From CAVZLD01 sp964522605 (lineage in GTDB: Bacteria; Planctomycetota; Planctomycetia; Pirellulales; Pirellulaceae): a DNA stretch of 5,936 nucleotides. A program made the position numbers and the translations under genes. Every line of letters begins with the position of its first letter. The first letter of the stretch is position 1. Below the pieces are notes generated by a model. The model was not told the DNA's origin. It was given only the letters and a program-made list of their open reading frames with translations, and searched no databases. The DNA lies in contig CAZFWV010000407.1 of assembly GCA_964522605.1 (NCBI GenBank), positions 1 through 5,936 on the forward strand, given 5' to 3'. This document shows, piece by piece, positions 1-5,857 of this stretch.

Positions 1-54
1 GACTGGAGACTGGAGACTGGAGACTGGAGACTGGAGACTGGAGACTGGAGACTG
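1..54. repeat. Heptamer tandem array (GACTGGA)7.7
   Basis: Seven perfect head-to-tail copies of GACTGGA (1-49) plus a five-base partial copy (50-54). The array runs into the window edge, so its true length is unknown. The unit differs at one base from the GGCTGGA unit found at 57-95 (reverse strand) and 5800-5857. Such non-coding 7-bp arrays between genes are, from memory, common in planctomycete genomes. No protein-coding role is proposed, although the period of 7 lets all frames stay open and creates spurious ORFs. Confidence 0.95.
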
Positions 55-95
55 CGGCCTACAGCCTCCAGCCTCCAGCCTCCAGCCTCCAGCCT
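21..95 (-). terminator. Long wobble-paired hairpin after the USP gene (possible 3' end structure)
   Basis: In the minus-strand transcript the GGCUGGA array (62-95) can pair with the following UCCAGUC array (21-54) around a seven-base loop (55-61), giving a 34-bp stem. I checked the pairing position by position (i + j = 116). All pairs are Watson-Crick except five G-U wobbles, at plus positions 65, 72, 79, 86 and 93. The same sequence in plus-strand RNA would have A-C mismatches at those five places. There is no U-tract, so it is not a classical intrinsic terminator. A role in Rho-independent pausing, 3'-end protection or blocking readthrough is inference only. Confidence 0.4.
57..95 (-). repeat. 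Heptamer tandem array (GGCTGGA on minus strand)
   Basis: On the plus strand this is one variant copy (GCCTACA, 57-63), four perfect copies of GCCTCCA (64-91) and a partial GCCT (92-95). On the minus strand it reads as repeats of GGCTGGA running directly out of the USP stop codon, so the array overlaps the last two bases of that stop. It is the reverse complement of the array at 5800-5857. Both therefore have the same orientation relative to the gene they follow. Confidence 0.93.
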
Positions 96-522
96 AGGAC
101 ACCGGCTGTTTGAGTGTTAGGACGGGGCATTCCGCGCGTCGCACCACGGCTTCGGCGACACTCCCCATCAGCAGTCGCGCCATTCCAGTGCGGCCGTGCG
201 TGCCCATCACGATCAGATCAACCTGATGTGTCTTGGCAAACTCGACGATCGCATCGGCAGGATAGCCGAACAGCAGATGGTGCTCGCACTCGACCTCCGA
301 GATCGTTGGTACCGTTTCGTTCAGACGCTTTTCCAACAACTCGGTTTCATCCGGTGGGGGAACGTATCCGGCGAATCCCGCATCGTAAGGAACCTGGCTG
401 TCGTCGACGTAGACCAGCAGGAGTTTCGCGGAGGCCTCCTTCGCCAAGGTGGACGCGTATGCGAGCGCGGCATCGCTGTGCGCGGAGAAGTCGATCGGGC
501 ACAGAATCCGTTTCGCTGTCAT
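94..522 (-). CDS. Universal stress protein, single UspA domain (142 aa)
   Basis: A cytoplasmic nucleotide-binding stress protein of the UspA superfamily, ATP-binding subtype. The N-terminal strand ends in ILCPIDFS with Asp11, the usual adenine contact. A hydrophobic strand follows around residues 34-40 (LLLVYVD), then VDLIVMG (101-107). The phosphate-binding motif G-x2-G-x9-G-S/T is intact: Gly107, Gly110, Gly120, Ser121. The protein ends in CPVLTL, typical of the last strand, and 142 residues is normal for a one-domain USP. The ATG start at 522 is supported by an AGGAGA ribosome site (529-534) six bases upstream. Its start codon overlaps the TGA of the upstream kinase gene in an ATGA arrangement, which points to translational coupling. 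It is the last gene of the BON-kinase-USP operon. USPs of this type respond to starvation, hypoxia or redox stress; the exact role here is not visible. Confidence 0.95.
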   Translation of the reverse strand: MTAKRILCPIDFSAHSDAALAYASTLAKEASAKLLLVYVDDSQVPYDAGFAGYVPPPDETELLEKRLNETVPTISEVECEHHLLFGYPADAIVEFAKTHQVDLIVMGTHGRTGMARLLMGSVAEAVVRRAECPVLTLKQPVS

Positions 523-1637
523 GGTTCGTCTCCTACACAGGGTAGATCACCGGCCGAATTGAGAAGGTCCTCACTGCCAACGACGGTCGACGAGGGGCGC
601 AGTCCGTCCCAGCACCAGGGTCGATCGAAGTGGGACAGATATTGCGTCGCAAGATCCAGGTAGGCTTCCGCTTCTTGAAGAAATCGACACCGACCCGCAC
701 AGGGTCGCCGGGCAGCCGACAGGATTTGGAATCGAGCACGAAAACTGGCGCGATAGGCTTTGTAGAACGCCAGTAGCGGTTCGCACGGACGATCTCCGGT
801 CCGTGTTCCGTACTGCAGCAGCAACTCGCGACCAATTTGTGGGAATCCCAGCTTCTCGCATTCCATCGCCAAAGCACTGAATTCGTCCACGATGTCGACT
901 TGGCGCAACGGTTTGGAGTACTCCACCGCGTCAATCACAACCGGCGGCGTCAGAACGTAGATGTGATCGGGTCGCAGGTCGCCGTGGCCTTCCAGGACAC
1001 GCCCGTCGCAGACCCGCCGATCGAACTGTTGCGATTGCTGCGCCAAGTAACGCAGCAGTGCACCGTGAATCTGTTGGATCGACATCACGTGGGATGGAAG
1101 ATGGGCTAACAGGTCGCTCTGACTGTTGCGGACCTGCTGTGCAAGATGACGCCGATAGCTGTCCGGTCGTACCGTCAGCGGTGGTTGTCGGCTGTAATGG
1201 AGTGCCAGTCGCCGGGCAACTGCGTCCAGATCCAATGATCTCAGCTGACGGCGGATCAGCAAGTTCCGCAGACTGCGTTCGCTGGGCAGTCGTCGCATCT
1301 TCAACACCCAGTCGACCGGACGGCCGCCGCCATTCAACTGCAGCCGCCCGCGCGAAGAACGCGTGATCGGCAGCACGGCCAGGTAGACGTCGGGCGCCAG
1401 ACCCTGATTGACGTGTAACTCCTCCTGGGAGGCGCGATGACGTTGCTCGCCCGACGAGTAGTCGAGGAACTCAAAGCGGACGGGCTTTTTCAGCTTGTAG
1501 GCAAATCGATCGGTGAGAAACACCCACGAGAATTCGGTTTCGATCAACTCCACCGACTCGGGTCGATCCGGGTAGGCAGCCCCTTTCCGCAGCAATTTGA
1601 CACTGGCATTCGCAACCGTCGCCGGGCCTGCGGTCAT
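519..1637 (-). CDS. COG2187-type kinase, aminoglycoside phosphotransferase fold (372 aa)
   Basis: It resembles the N-terminal kinase half of the COG2187 family ('bifunctional aminoglycoside phosphotransferase/ATP-binding protein'), whose natural substrate is unknown. Visible landmarks are VELIETEFSWVFLT (29-42), AYKLKKPVRFEFLD (46-59, candidate ATP-binding Lys), EEL (72-74), PVDWVLKMRR (107-116), the catalytic loop HGDLRPDH (218-225) and IDAVEY (235-240, metal-binding Asp236). In the loop, His225 stands where most relatives have Asn. The second, P-loop ATP-binding domain of longer family members is absent, so this is the kinase-only form. The reading frame stays open far upstream, but that extension shows no family similarity. 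ATG at 1637 has AGAGGA nine bases upstream and leaves the usual ~30-residue lead. It lies 170 bp after the BON gene and overlaps the USP gene by four bases. It should not be called an antibiotic-resistance gene. Confidence 0.85.
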   Translation of the reverse strand: MTAGPATVANASVKLLRKGAAYPDRPESVELIETEFSWVFLTDRFAYKLKKPVRFEFLDYSSGEQRHRASQEELHVNQGLAPDVYLAVLPITRSSRGRLQLNGGGRPVDWVLKMRRLPSERSLRNLLIRRQLRSLDLDAVARRLALHYSRQPPLTVRPDSYRRHLAQQVRNSQSDLLAHLPSHVMSIQQIHGALLRYLAQQSQQFDRRVCDGRVLEGHGDLRPDHIYVLTPPVVIDAVEYSKPLRQVDIVDEFSALAMECEKLGFPQIGRELLLQYGTRTGDRPCEPLLAFYKAYRASFRARFQILSAARRPCAGRCRFLQEAEAYLDLATQYLSHFDRPWCWDGLRPSSTVVGSEDLLNSAGDLPCVGDEP

Positions 1638-1778
1638 CGGAGACAGTCCTCTGTGCCAAAGTTGGGAATACAAAGTCAGATCGATCGGCGCAAGAACGGG
1701 GTCTCCACGCCCCGAAACGGGCGCTGCTCCAGCCGACTCATTCCGACTCGCTCCGACAGGACCGCGACCGGCGGGGAT

Positions 1779-1791
1779 GCCCCACGGGGGC
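1779..1791 (-). other. Small GC hairpin just after the BON gene
   Basis: GCCCC and GGGGC form a perfect five-bp stem with a three-base loop, 16 bases past the BON stop codon and inside the 170-bp gap before the kinase gene. No U-run follows, so it is not a convincing terminator. It could be a processing or attenuation element that sets the BON-to-kinase ratio. That is speculative, and short GC stems are common in this base composition. Nothing else is recognisable in the rest of the gap (1638-1807). Confidence 0.25.
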
Positions 1792-1807
1792 CGGACAGGG
1801 GTTTCGT

Positions 1808-2071
1808 CTATCCGAAGACTTCCACGCGGTTCTCGATCTGCCGAATGCCCGGAACGTGTTTCAGGTCGGTCTGCAACGCCTGCTTCAGGTAGAATGAGGG
1901 CAACCGGCCGGTCAGGACCAGCACTCCTTCCGCGACCTCGATCCGGATCGTACCGGACCGACCACGGAAAAGCTGATGCTCGTCCAGGCGACGACGGGCT
2001 TCCCGTTCCAACGCAGTGTCTCGTTCTCGTTCGGACATCCCTGAAGGGGCCGTACCGTCGCGGGTCTTCAT
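1808..2071 (-). CDS. Small BON-domain protein (87 aa)
   Basis: Nearly the whole protein is one BON (OsmY/nodulation) domain, residues ~20-87. A helix with LEREARRRL leads into IRIEVAEGVLVLTGRLPSF (43-60), the central strand pair with the conserved glycine of LTG. A second helix (ALQTDLKHV) and the closing strand I-R-Q-I-E-N-R-V-E-V follow. No signal peptide or membrane segment is seen, unlike periplasmic OsmY, so a cytoplasmic location is likely. The frame extends upstream, but ATG at 2071 is chosen because a strong GAGGAGG ribosome site lies seven bases before it and the sigma-54 element lies just upstream. BON domains bind phospholipids or other ligands and often accompany stress proteins. 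It is the first gene of the minus-strand operon; its specific job is unknown. Confidence 0.88.
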   Translation of the reverse strand: MKTRDGTAPSGMSERERDTALEREARRRLDEHQLFRGRSGTIRIEVAEGVLVLTGRLPSFYLKQALQTDLKHVPGIRQIENRVEVFG

Positions 2072-2121
2072 GACTCTCCCTCCTCTTTGGAATGGCGAGA
2101 CGGCAAGGTAAAACAACAAGT

Positions 2122-2140
2122 AAGCAACTTTTGCGCCAAA
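2122..2140 (-). promoter_or_regulatory. Sigma-54 (RpoN) -24/-12 promoter for the BON-kinase-USP operon
   Basis: On the minus strand the sequence reads TTTGGCGCAAAAGTTGCTT. This fits the RpoN consensus TGGCACG-N4-TTGCW: the invariant GG (2137-2136) and GC (2125-2124) are separated by exactly ten bases, with TGGC and TTGCT both kept. The expected transcription start is near 2112, giving a ~40-base leader that contains the strong ribosome site of the BON gene. A sigma-54 promoter needs an NtrC-type ATPase to open, and one is encoded at 4426-5793. The match is seen directly; its use is inferred. Confidence 0.75.
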
Positions 2141-2173
2141 CTGTCCTGAGGATCGGGATCGACCGGCGGCGTC

Positions 2174-2196
2174 GGCCGTGCACACGGCTCTGCACG
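2174..2196. promoter_or_regulatory. Candidate activator-binding dyad upstream of the sigma-54 promoter
   Basis: Two overlapping dyads occur here. One is CGTGCA-N8-TGCACG (2177-2196), with perfect six-base arms. The other is GCCGTG-CA-CACGGC (2175-2188), also perfect. They are centred about 70-75 bases upstream of the predicted start of the BON operon, within the usual range for enhancer sites of NtrC-type activators with Fis-like HTHs. They also lie between the two divergent genes, so they could serve autoregulation of the kinase. No second full copy was found in the intergenic region, which weakens the case. Confidence 0.35.
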
Positions 2197-2297
2197 CTTG
2201 CTGATCGGGCCGCATTCCGCCGACGGGTCATGCAGCGGCGTTGGCGAGCATCGCGAACAACCGAGGCCAAAGGCAAACAAATCGGGGCACACCCGAA

Positions 2298-3959
2298 ATG
2301 GAAACGATCTCCGAGACGAGCATGAATCGAGTCGAGTCAGCACAGCGCGCGTCAGGACCGCACAGGGATGCGGTGCGCGTTTCACCACGCGAATTCCTGT
2401 TTGACCGTTATCAAGAACTCCAGGATTACCTGGGCTGGCAGTCCTCCGATGCGGCACGACTCCGGGCGGTCGCGGAGTCGATGCGTGCGAGTTTCCCGTC
2501 ACTCGTGGCCAGCTTCTACGAGCAGATCACAGGCAACCGTCGTCTTAACCGACTACTCCATGGGGGGCCTTCCCAAATCGAACGTCTGCAGGAGAGCCTC
2601 TATCGTTGGTTGGAGCAGCTGTTTTCGGGCGAGTACGACCGGGAGTATGTCGAGTCGCGATGGCACGTCGGATTGCGTCACGCCGAGATCGGACTCGAGC
2701 AGATGTACACGAATGGAGCCCTCGCGCGGTTGCGGGATCAATTGGTGCAGCGATTGGAGGCGTTGGAGTGGATTCCGCCCGAAGAACGACGCACAACCGT
2801 TCGGGCACTGAATCGACTGCTGGATCTGGACTTGGTCGTCATCGCGCAGGCGTACGAATACCGTCGCCTGAAGTTGGAGAAGCTGGCGGAACGTCGGCGA
2901 GGGGAAATCCAATTCCGCAATCTCGTCGAAGCGGCTGCCTGCATGATTGTAATTCTGCGAGAAGACGGTTCCGTCGCGTACTTCAGTCCGTTCGCCGAGA
3001 AACTCACGGGATACCGCGCGGAGGAGGTTGTAGGGCGGGAATCGTTCTCGATCTTTCTGCCTCCAAGTGCGCAGGCCGCGCTCGGCGAGCGGCTTGAAGC
3101 CGCCTTGAACGGGGAACCGATCCAGAATCTGGAAGTTCCGATTTGCTGCCGCGAGGGGGGGCAGCGGTGGCTCGTGTGGAACGCTCTGCGGATCGAAGAC
3201 TTCGATGCCCAGCCCGCGCTGCTGGCCGTGGGGCACGATATCACGGATAAGCGAAATTCCGCCGAGCGGTTGGTGCAGGCCGAACGGCTCGCGGCAATCG
3301 GTCAGACGATCACCGGTCTGGCGCACGAAAGTCGTAACGCACTTCAGCGGATCAATTCCTGCACCGAGATGCTGGAATTCGAGCTGGAAGACAATCCCGA
3401 GGCCATGCGACTGATCCGACGATCGCAGCAGGCTCAGGATGACCTGCGACGCTTATTCGACGAGGTCCGCAACTTTGCTGCCCCGATCAGCCTCGAGCCG
3501 GCCCCGTGTCCCCTGCGCAATGTCTGGCGCGAGGCCTGGAGTCTGCTGCAGCGCGAGCGACAGGGACGCGATGCGGAGCTGCGCGAAACGATGGACGAAG
3601 AGTCGCTGGAACTGAATGTCGATCGTTTTCGAATGGTGCAGGTCTTTCGGAATCTGCTCGAGAATGCCTTGGCGGCCTGCGAAGATCCGGTTCGGATCCA
3701 GGTCGTCTGCCAACAGGTCACCGACGATCGCCACCGACCACAGACCGAGATTCGGCTGCGAGACAACGGCCCGGGGCTGGGGGAACAAGCGAGTCGCCTG
3801 GTCTTTCAGCCTTTTTACACTACGAAATCGAAAGGGACCGGTCTTGGCATGGCGATTGCTCACCGGATCGTCGAAGCGCACGGTGGAACGATCACCGTGG
3901 GAGAGGACTGGGATGAGGGCGCCGAGTTCGTCCTGCGATTACCCCGAGAGGTGTCATGA
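2298..3959 (+). CDS. Globin-coupled PAS sensor histidine kinase (553 aa)
   Basis: A soluble heme-sensor kinase. Residues ~36-190 form a globin-sensor (protoglobin-like) domain. FYEQI puts Tyr74 at the B10 position; LFSGEYDREYV follows; RHAEIGLEQMY gives the proximal heme His128. The 54-residue Tyr-His spacing agrees with HemAT and DosC sensors. A PAS domain follows (~203-318, ending GHDITDKR). The HisKA H-box is GLAHESRNALQ (His343). The ATPase has an N-box (Asn452, Asn456), DNGPGLG (489-495) and KGTGLGMAI (512-520). No transmembrane segment is seen, so the signal is intracellular, probably O2, NO, CO or redox. ATG at 2298 is preferred but its ribosome site is poor; ATG at 2322 or TTG at 2241 are possible, and all keep every domain. 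It overlaps the receiver gene by ATGA. Globin-coupled kinases such as AfGcHK of Anaeromyxobacter are known relatives; here a PAS domain is inserted. Confidence 0.9.
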   Translation: METISETSMNRVESAQRASGPHRDAVRVSPREFLFDRYQELQDYLGWQSSDAARLRAVAESMRASFPSLVASFYEQITGNRRLNRLLHGGPSQIERLQESLYRWLEQLFSGEYDREYVESRWHVGLRHAEIGLEQMYTNGALARLRDQLVQRLEALEWIPPEERRTTVRALNRLLDLDLVVIAQAYEYRRLKLEKLAERRRGEIQFRNLVEAAACMIVILREDGSVAYFSPFAEKLTGYRAEEVVGRESFSIFLPPSAQAALGERLEAALNGEPIQNLEVPICCREGGQRWLVWNALRIEDFDAQPALLAVGHDITDKRNSAERLVQAERLAAIGQTITGLAHESRNALQRINSCTEMLEFELEDNPEAMRLIRRSQQAQDDLRRLFDEVRNFAAPISLEPAPCPLRNVWREAWSLLQRERQGRDAELRETMDEESLELNVDRFRMVQVFRNLLENALAACEDPVRIQVVCQQVTDDRHRPQTEIRLRDNGPGLGEQASRLVFQPFYTTKSKGTGLGMAIAHRIVEAHGGTITVGEDWDEGAEFVLRLPREVS

Positions 3960-4354
3960 TCGAACCCCTGCGAATCGCCGTGGCGGACGACGAAAAGGAC
4001 ATGCGGGACTACCTGCAATGCGTCTTGGAGCGGTTGGGGCACGAAGTGCTCGGACCCGTCGAAAACGGTCAGCAACTAGTCGACCTGTGCCGTGCCGAGT
4101 CTCCCGACCTGGTCATCACCGACATCCGCATGCCGGTGATGAATGGGGATGAGGCGTTGCGGCAGATCTATGCGCATCAGGCGATCCCTTATATCGTGAT
4201 CTCCGCTTTCCGCGCTCCCGAGGCGATCCCCGGCGACTTGGACAACGGTGGTGCGATCTATCTGAACAAGCCCGTGCGAAAACAGGATCTCGAACGGGCA
4301 ATTACACGTCTGGTGAACCAGCGCACCCCTCCTGATGAGCCGATCTGTGGTTAG
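3956..4354 (+). CDS. Stand-alone CheY-like response regulator (132 aa)
   Basis: A complete receiver domain with no output domain. Acidic pair Asp11-Asp12, phospho-acceptor Asp56 in LVITDIRMP, switch Ser83 in VISAF and Lys105 in LNKPVR are all present. After the last helix only about a dozen residues remain (ending PDEPICG), so there is no DNA-binding or enzymatic part. Its ATG overlaps the kinase stop codon (ATGA) and has GAGAGG four bases upstream, so it is translationally coupled to the globin kinase and is its likely direct partner. It may act as a phosphate shuttle, a sink that competes with the downstream NtrC-type regulator, or by protein-protein contact. The sequence does not distinguish these. 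Confidence 0.92.
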   Translation: MIEPLRIAVADDEKDMRDYLQCVLERLGHEVLGPVENGQQLVDLCRAESPDLVITDIRMPVMNGDEALRQIYAHQAIPYIVISAFRAPEAIPGDLDNGGAIYLNKPVRKQDLERAITRLVNQRTPPDEPICG

Positions 4355-4359
4355 CGTTC

Positions 4360-4371
4360 GCACACGTGTGC
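4360..4371. promoter_or_regulatory. 12-bp perfect palindrome before the NtrC-type gene
   Basis: GCACACGTGTGC lies six bases after the receiver stop, in the 71-bp gap before the activator gene. The related half-words GCACAT occur at 4378-4383 and 4398-4403, spaced 18 and 20 bases from the preceding element, about two helical turns each. This could be an operator for autoregulation of the activator. It shares GCACACG with the dyad upstream of the sigma-54 promoter (2180-2186), but a seven-base match is weak evidence. No convincing promoter is visible in the gap. Confidence 0.3.
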
Positions 4372-4425
4372 TGCATCGCACATTTGATCGTCCTCAGGCA
4401 CATTCCCCACAGAAGTAATACGACG

Positions 4426-5793
4426 ATGGCGCAGAATCGAACGAGCCGGGCCATGGAACTGCTGTTAGTTGACGACGATGCCGAATTGCGAGGCGATCTG
4501 GCCCGCTTCTTCATCCAGCGCGGATATCAAGTCGTCGAATGTGGTTCCGCCGAAGAGGCTCTGTCCTGTACCGATCGGCAGGCGTTCGATGTGATGATTC
4601 TCGACATGGTCATGCCCGGCATGTCCGGGTTGGAATTGTTGGAGAAGATCAAGGCCCGGGGCAGCGAATCCGAGGTCGTGATGTTGACCGGCGAGGCGAC
4701 AGTCGAAACGGCGGTCGAGGCGATGAAGCTGGGTGCGCGAGAGTTCCTGACGAAGCCGGTGCGAATGAGGGAACTCGATCGTCTTGTCCAGAAAGCCTAC
4801 GACTCGGGCCAACTGCGGAAGGAAAACCAGCAATTGAAGGAGATGCTCAAACAGCACCAGCGATCTCCGCAAATCATCGGCGACAGTCCGTCGATGCGTG
4901 AAGTCTTTCGTCTGATCGAGCGAACGGCGGCCTCTGACAAACCGATCCTGATTCAAGGCGAAAGTGGAACGGGAAAGGAACTCGTTGCCCGCGCGCTGCA
5001 CGCGGCCAGCCCGCTGAGTGACCGTCCGCTCGTCGTGATCAACTGCGCCGCGCTGCCGGAAACGTTGCTCGAGAGTGAACTGTTCGGTCATGAAAAGGGG
5101 GCGTTCACGGGAGCCGTCAGTGCCAAGCCGGGATTGTTTGAGGTAGCGGATAGCGGAACCCTATTCATCGACGAAGTTGGGGAGCTCGCCGGGTCCTTGC
5201 AGGCAAAGCTGCTGCGTGTGCTCGAAGATGGTTCAATGCGGCGTCTAGGGTCCGTGAAGGAACGCCGGGTGCAAGTCCGGCTGATCGCGGCCACGAATCG
5301 AGAGATGTCGCGGGAAGTGGAGGCCCGCCGATTTCGTGAGGATCTCTTCTACCGGATCAATGTTTTGACCATCAATCTTCCTCCCCTCCGCGAGCGGCCG
5401 GGGGATGTGCGCCTGCTGATCGAACACTTCGTGGGTCCCGACTGGAATCTGGAGCCGACGGTGATTCCGATGTTGGAACGCTACAGCTGGCCGGGAAATA
5501 TCCGCCAATTGCAGAATGCGATCGAGCGGGCCAAGATCCTGGCTCACGATGACTGGGTCCGGATTGAGAATCTGCCCCCCGAGATTGTGCGCGGTGTGCA
5601 GAGTTCTGCCGAGCCGTTGGCAGGTGTCAAATGTGACCTGGAAACGCTGAACAAGATGCACATCGCCGAAACGTATCGGCGCTACAAGGGGAATAAGGCA
5701 CGCACCGCACGAGCACTCGGGATCGGTCGACGAACGCTCTACCGACTGCTCGAAAAATATGCCATCCGCGGCATTGGCGACGAGAACGGATGA
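4426..5793 (+). CDS. NtrC-family sigma-54-dependent response regulator (455 aa)
   Basis: An enhancer-binding activator that opens sigma-54 promoters with ATP. The receiver (~10-125) has the Asp16-18 cluster, phospho-acceptor Asp60 in MILDMVMP, Thr88 and Lys110 in LTKPVR. A charged coiled-coil-like linker (~128-145) follows. The AAA+ domain (~149-388) shows Walker A GESGTGKE (178-185), ESELFGHEKGAFTGA (216-230, intact sigma-54 loop), Walker B GTLFIDE (244-250), arginine-finger region RFREDLFYR (302-310) and WPGNIRQLQN (355-364). The Fis-type HTH is at ~410-447 (TARALGIGRRTLYRLL). The stretch between EHF and WPGN is somewhat shorter than usual. Start: ATG at 4426 lacks a clear ribosome site; ATG at 4453 (446 aa, beginning MELLLVDDD) is equally plausible; an earlier GTG at 4366 is unlikely. 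It is third in the sensor cassette and the obvious candidate to activate the divergent sigma-54 promoter at 2122-2140. Confidence 0.95.
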   Translation: MAQNRTSRAMELLLVDDDAELRGDLARFFIQRGYQVVECGSAEEALSCTDRQAFDVMILDMVMPGMSGLELLEKIKARGSESEVVMLTGEATVETAVEAMKLGAREFLTKPVRMRELDRLVQKAYDSGQLRKENQQLKEMLKQHQRSPQIIGDSPSMREVFRLIERTAASDKPILIQGESGTGKELVARALHAASPLSDRPLVVINCAALPETLLESELFGHEKGAFTGAVSAKPGLFEVADSGTLFIDEVGELAGSLQAKLLRVLEDGSMRRLGSVKERRVQVRLIAATNREMSREVEARRFREDLFYRINVLTINLPPLRERPGDVRLLIEHFVGPDWNLEPTVIPMLERYSWPGNIRQLQNAIERAKILAHDDWVRIENLPPEIVRGVQSSAEPLAGVKCDLETLNKMHIAETYRRYKGNKARTARALGIGRRTLYRLLEKYAIRGIGDENG

Positions 5794-5799
5794 GCATCA

Positions 5800-5857
5800 G
5801 GCTGGAGGCTGGAGGCTGGAGGCTGGAGGCTGGAGGCTGGAGGCTGGAGGCTGGAGA
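5800..5857 (+). repeat. Heptamer tandem array (GGCTGGA)8
   Basis: Eight perfect copies of GGCTGGA (5800-5855) plus two further bases begin six bases after the stop codon of the NtrC-type gene. It has the same orientation relative to its upstream gene as the array after the USP gene, and is thus an inverted copy of it across the window. No long complementary partner is present on this side within the window. Only a four-bp CTGG/CCAG hairpin closes the array (5851-5862). Confidence 0.95.

Noticed and set aside
1..95. CRISPR array or transposon end
   Set aside because: The repeats are contiguous 7-mers without spacers, and no transposase or target-site duplication is seen.
1643..1665. A -24-like TGGCACA before the kinase gene (minus strand)
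   Set aside because: The -24 half looks good, but at the required spacing the -12 half reads ACTGT instead of TTGCW, so the invariant GC is missing. It also overlaps the ribosome site.
1655..1700. Possible sigma-70 promoter (TTGCGC, 17 bases, TATTCC) for the kinase gene
   Set aside because: Only three of six matches in each box; not distinguishable from background.
2206..2222. GG-N10-GC on the plus strand upstream of the globin kinase gene
   Set aside because: Spacing fits, but flanking bases do not match the sigma-54 consensus (no TT before GC, no TGGC). In GC-rich DNA such spacing is frequent.
1638..2276. Upstream extension of the kinase reading frame to give 585 residues
   Set aside because: The added ~213 residues overlap the BON gene and the sigma-54 promoter, are Arg/Ser/Pro-rich with no family similarity, and the ATG at 1637 has a ribosome site and the normal N-terminal length.
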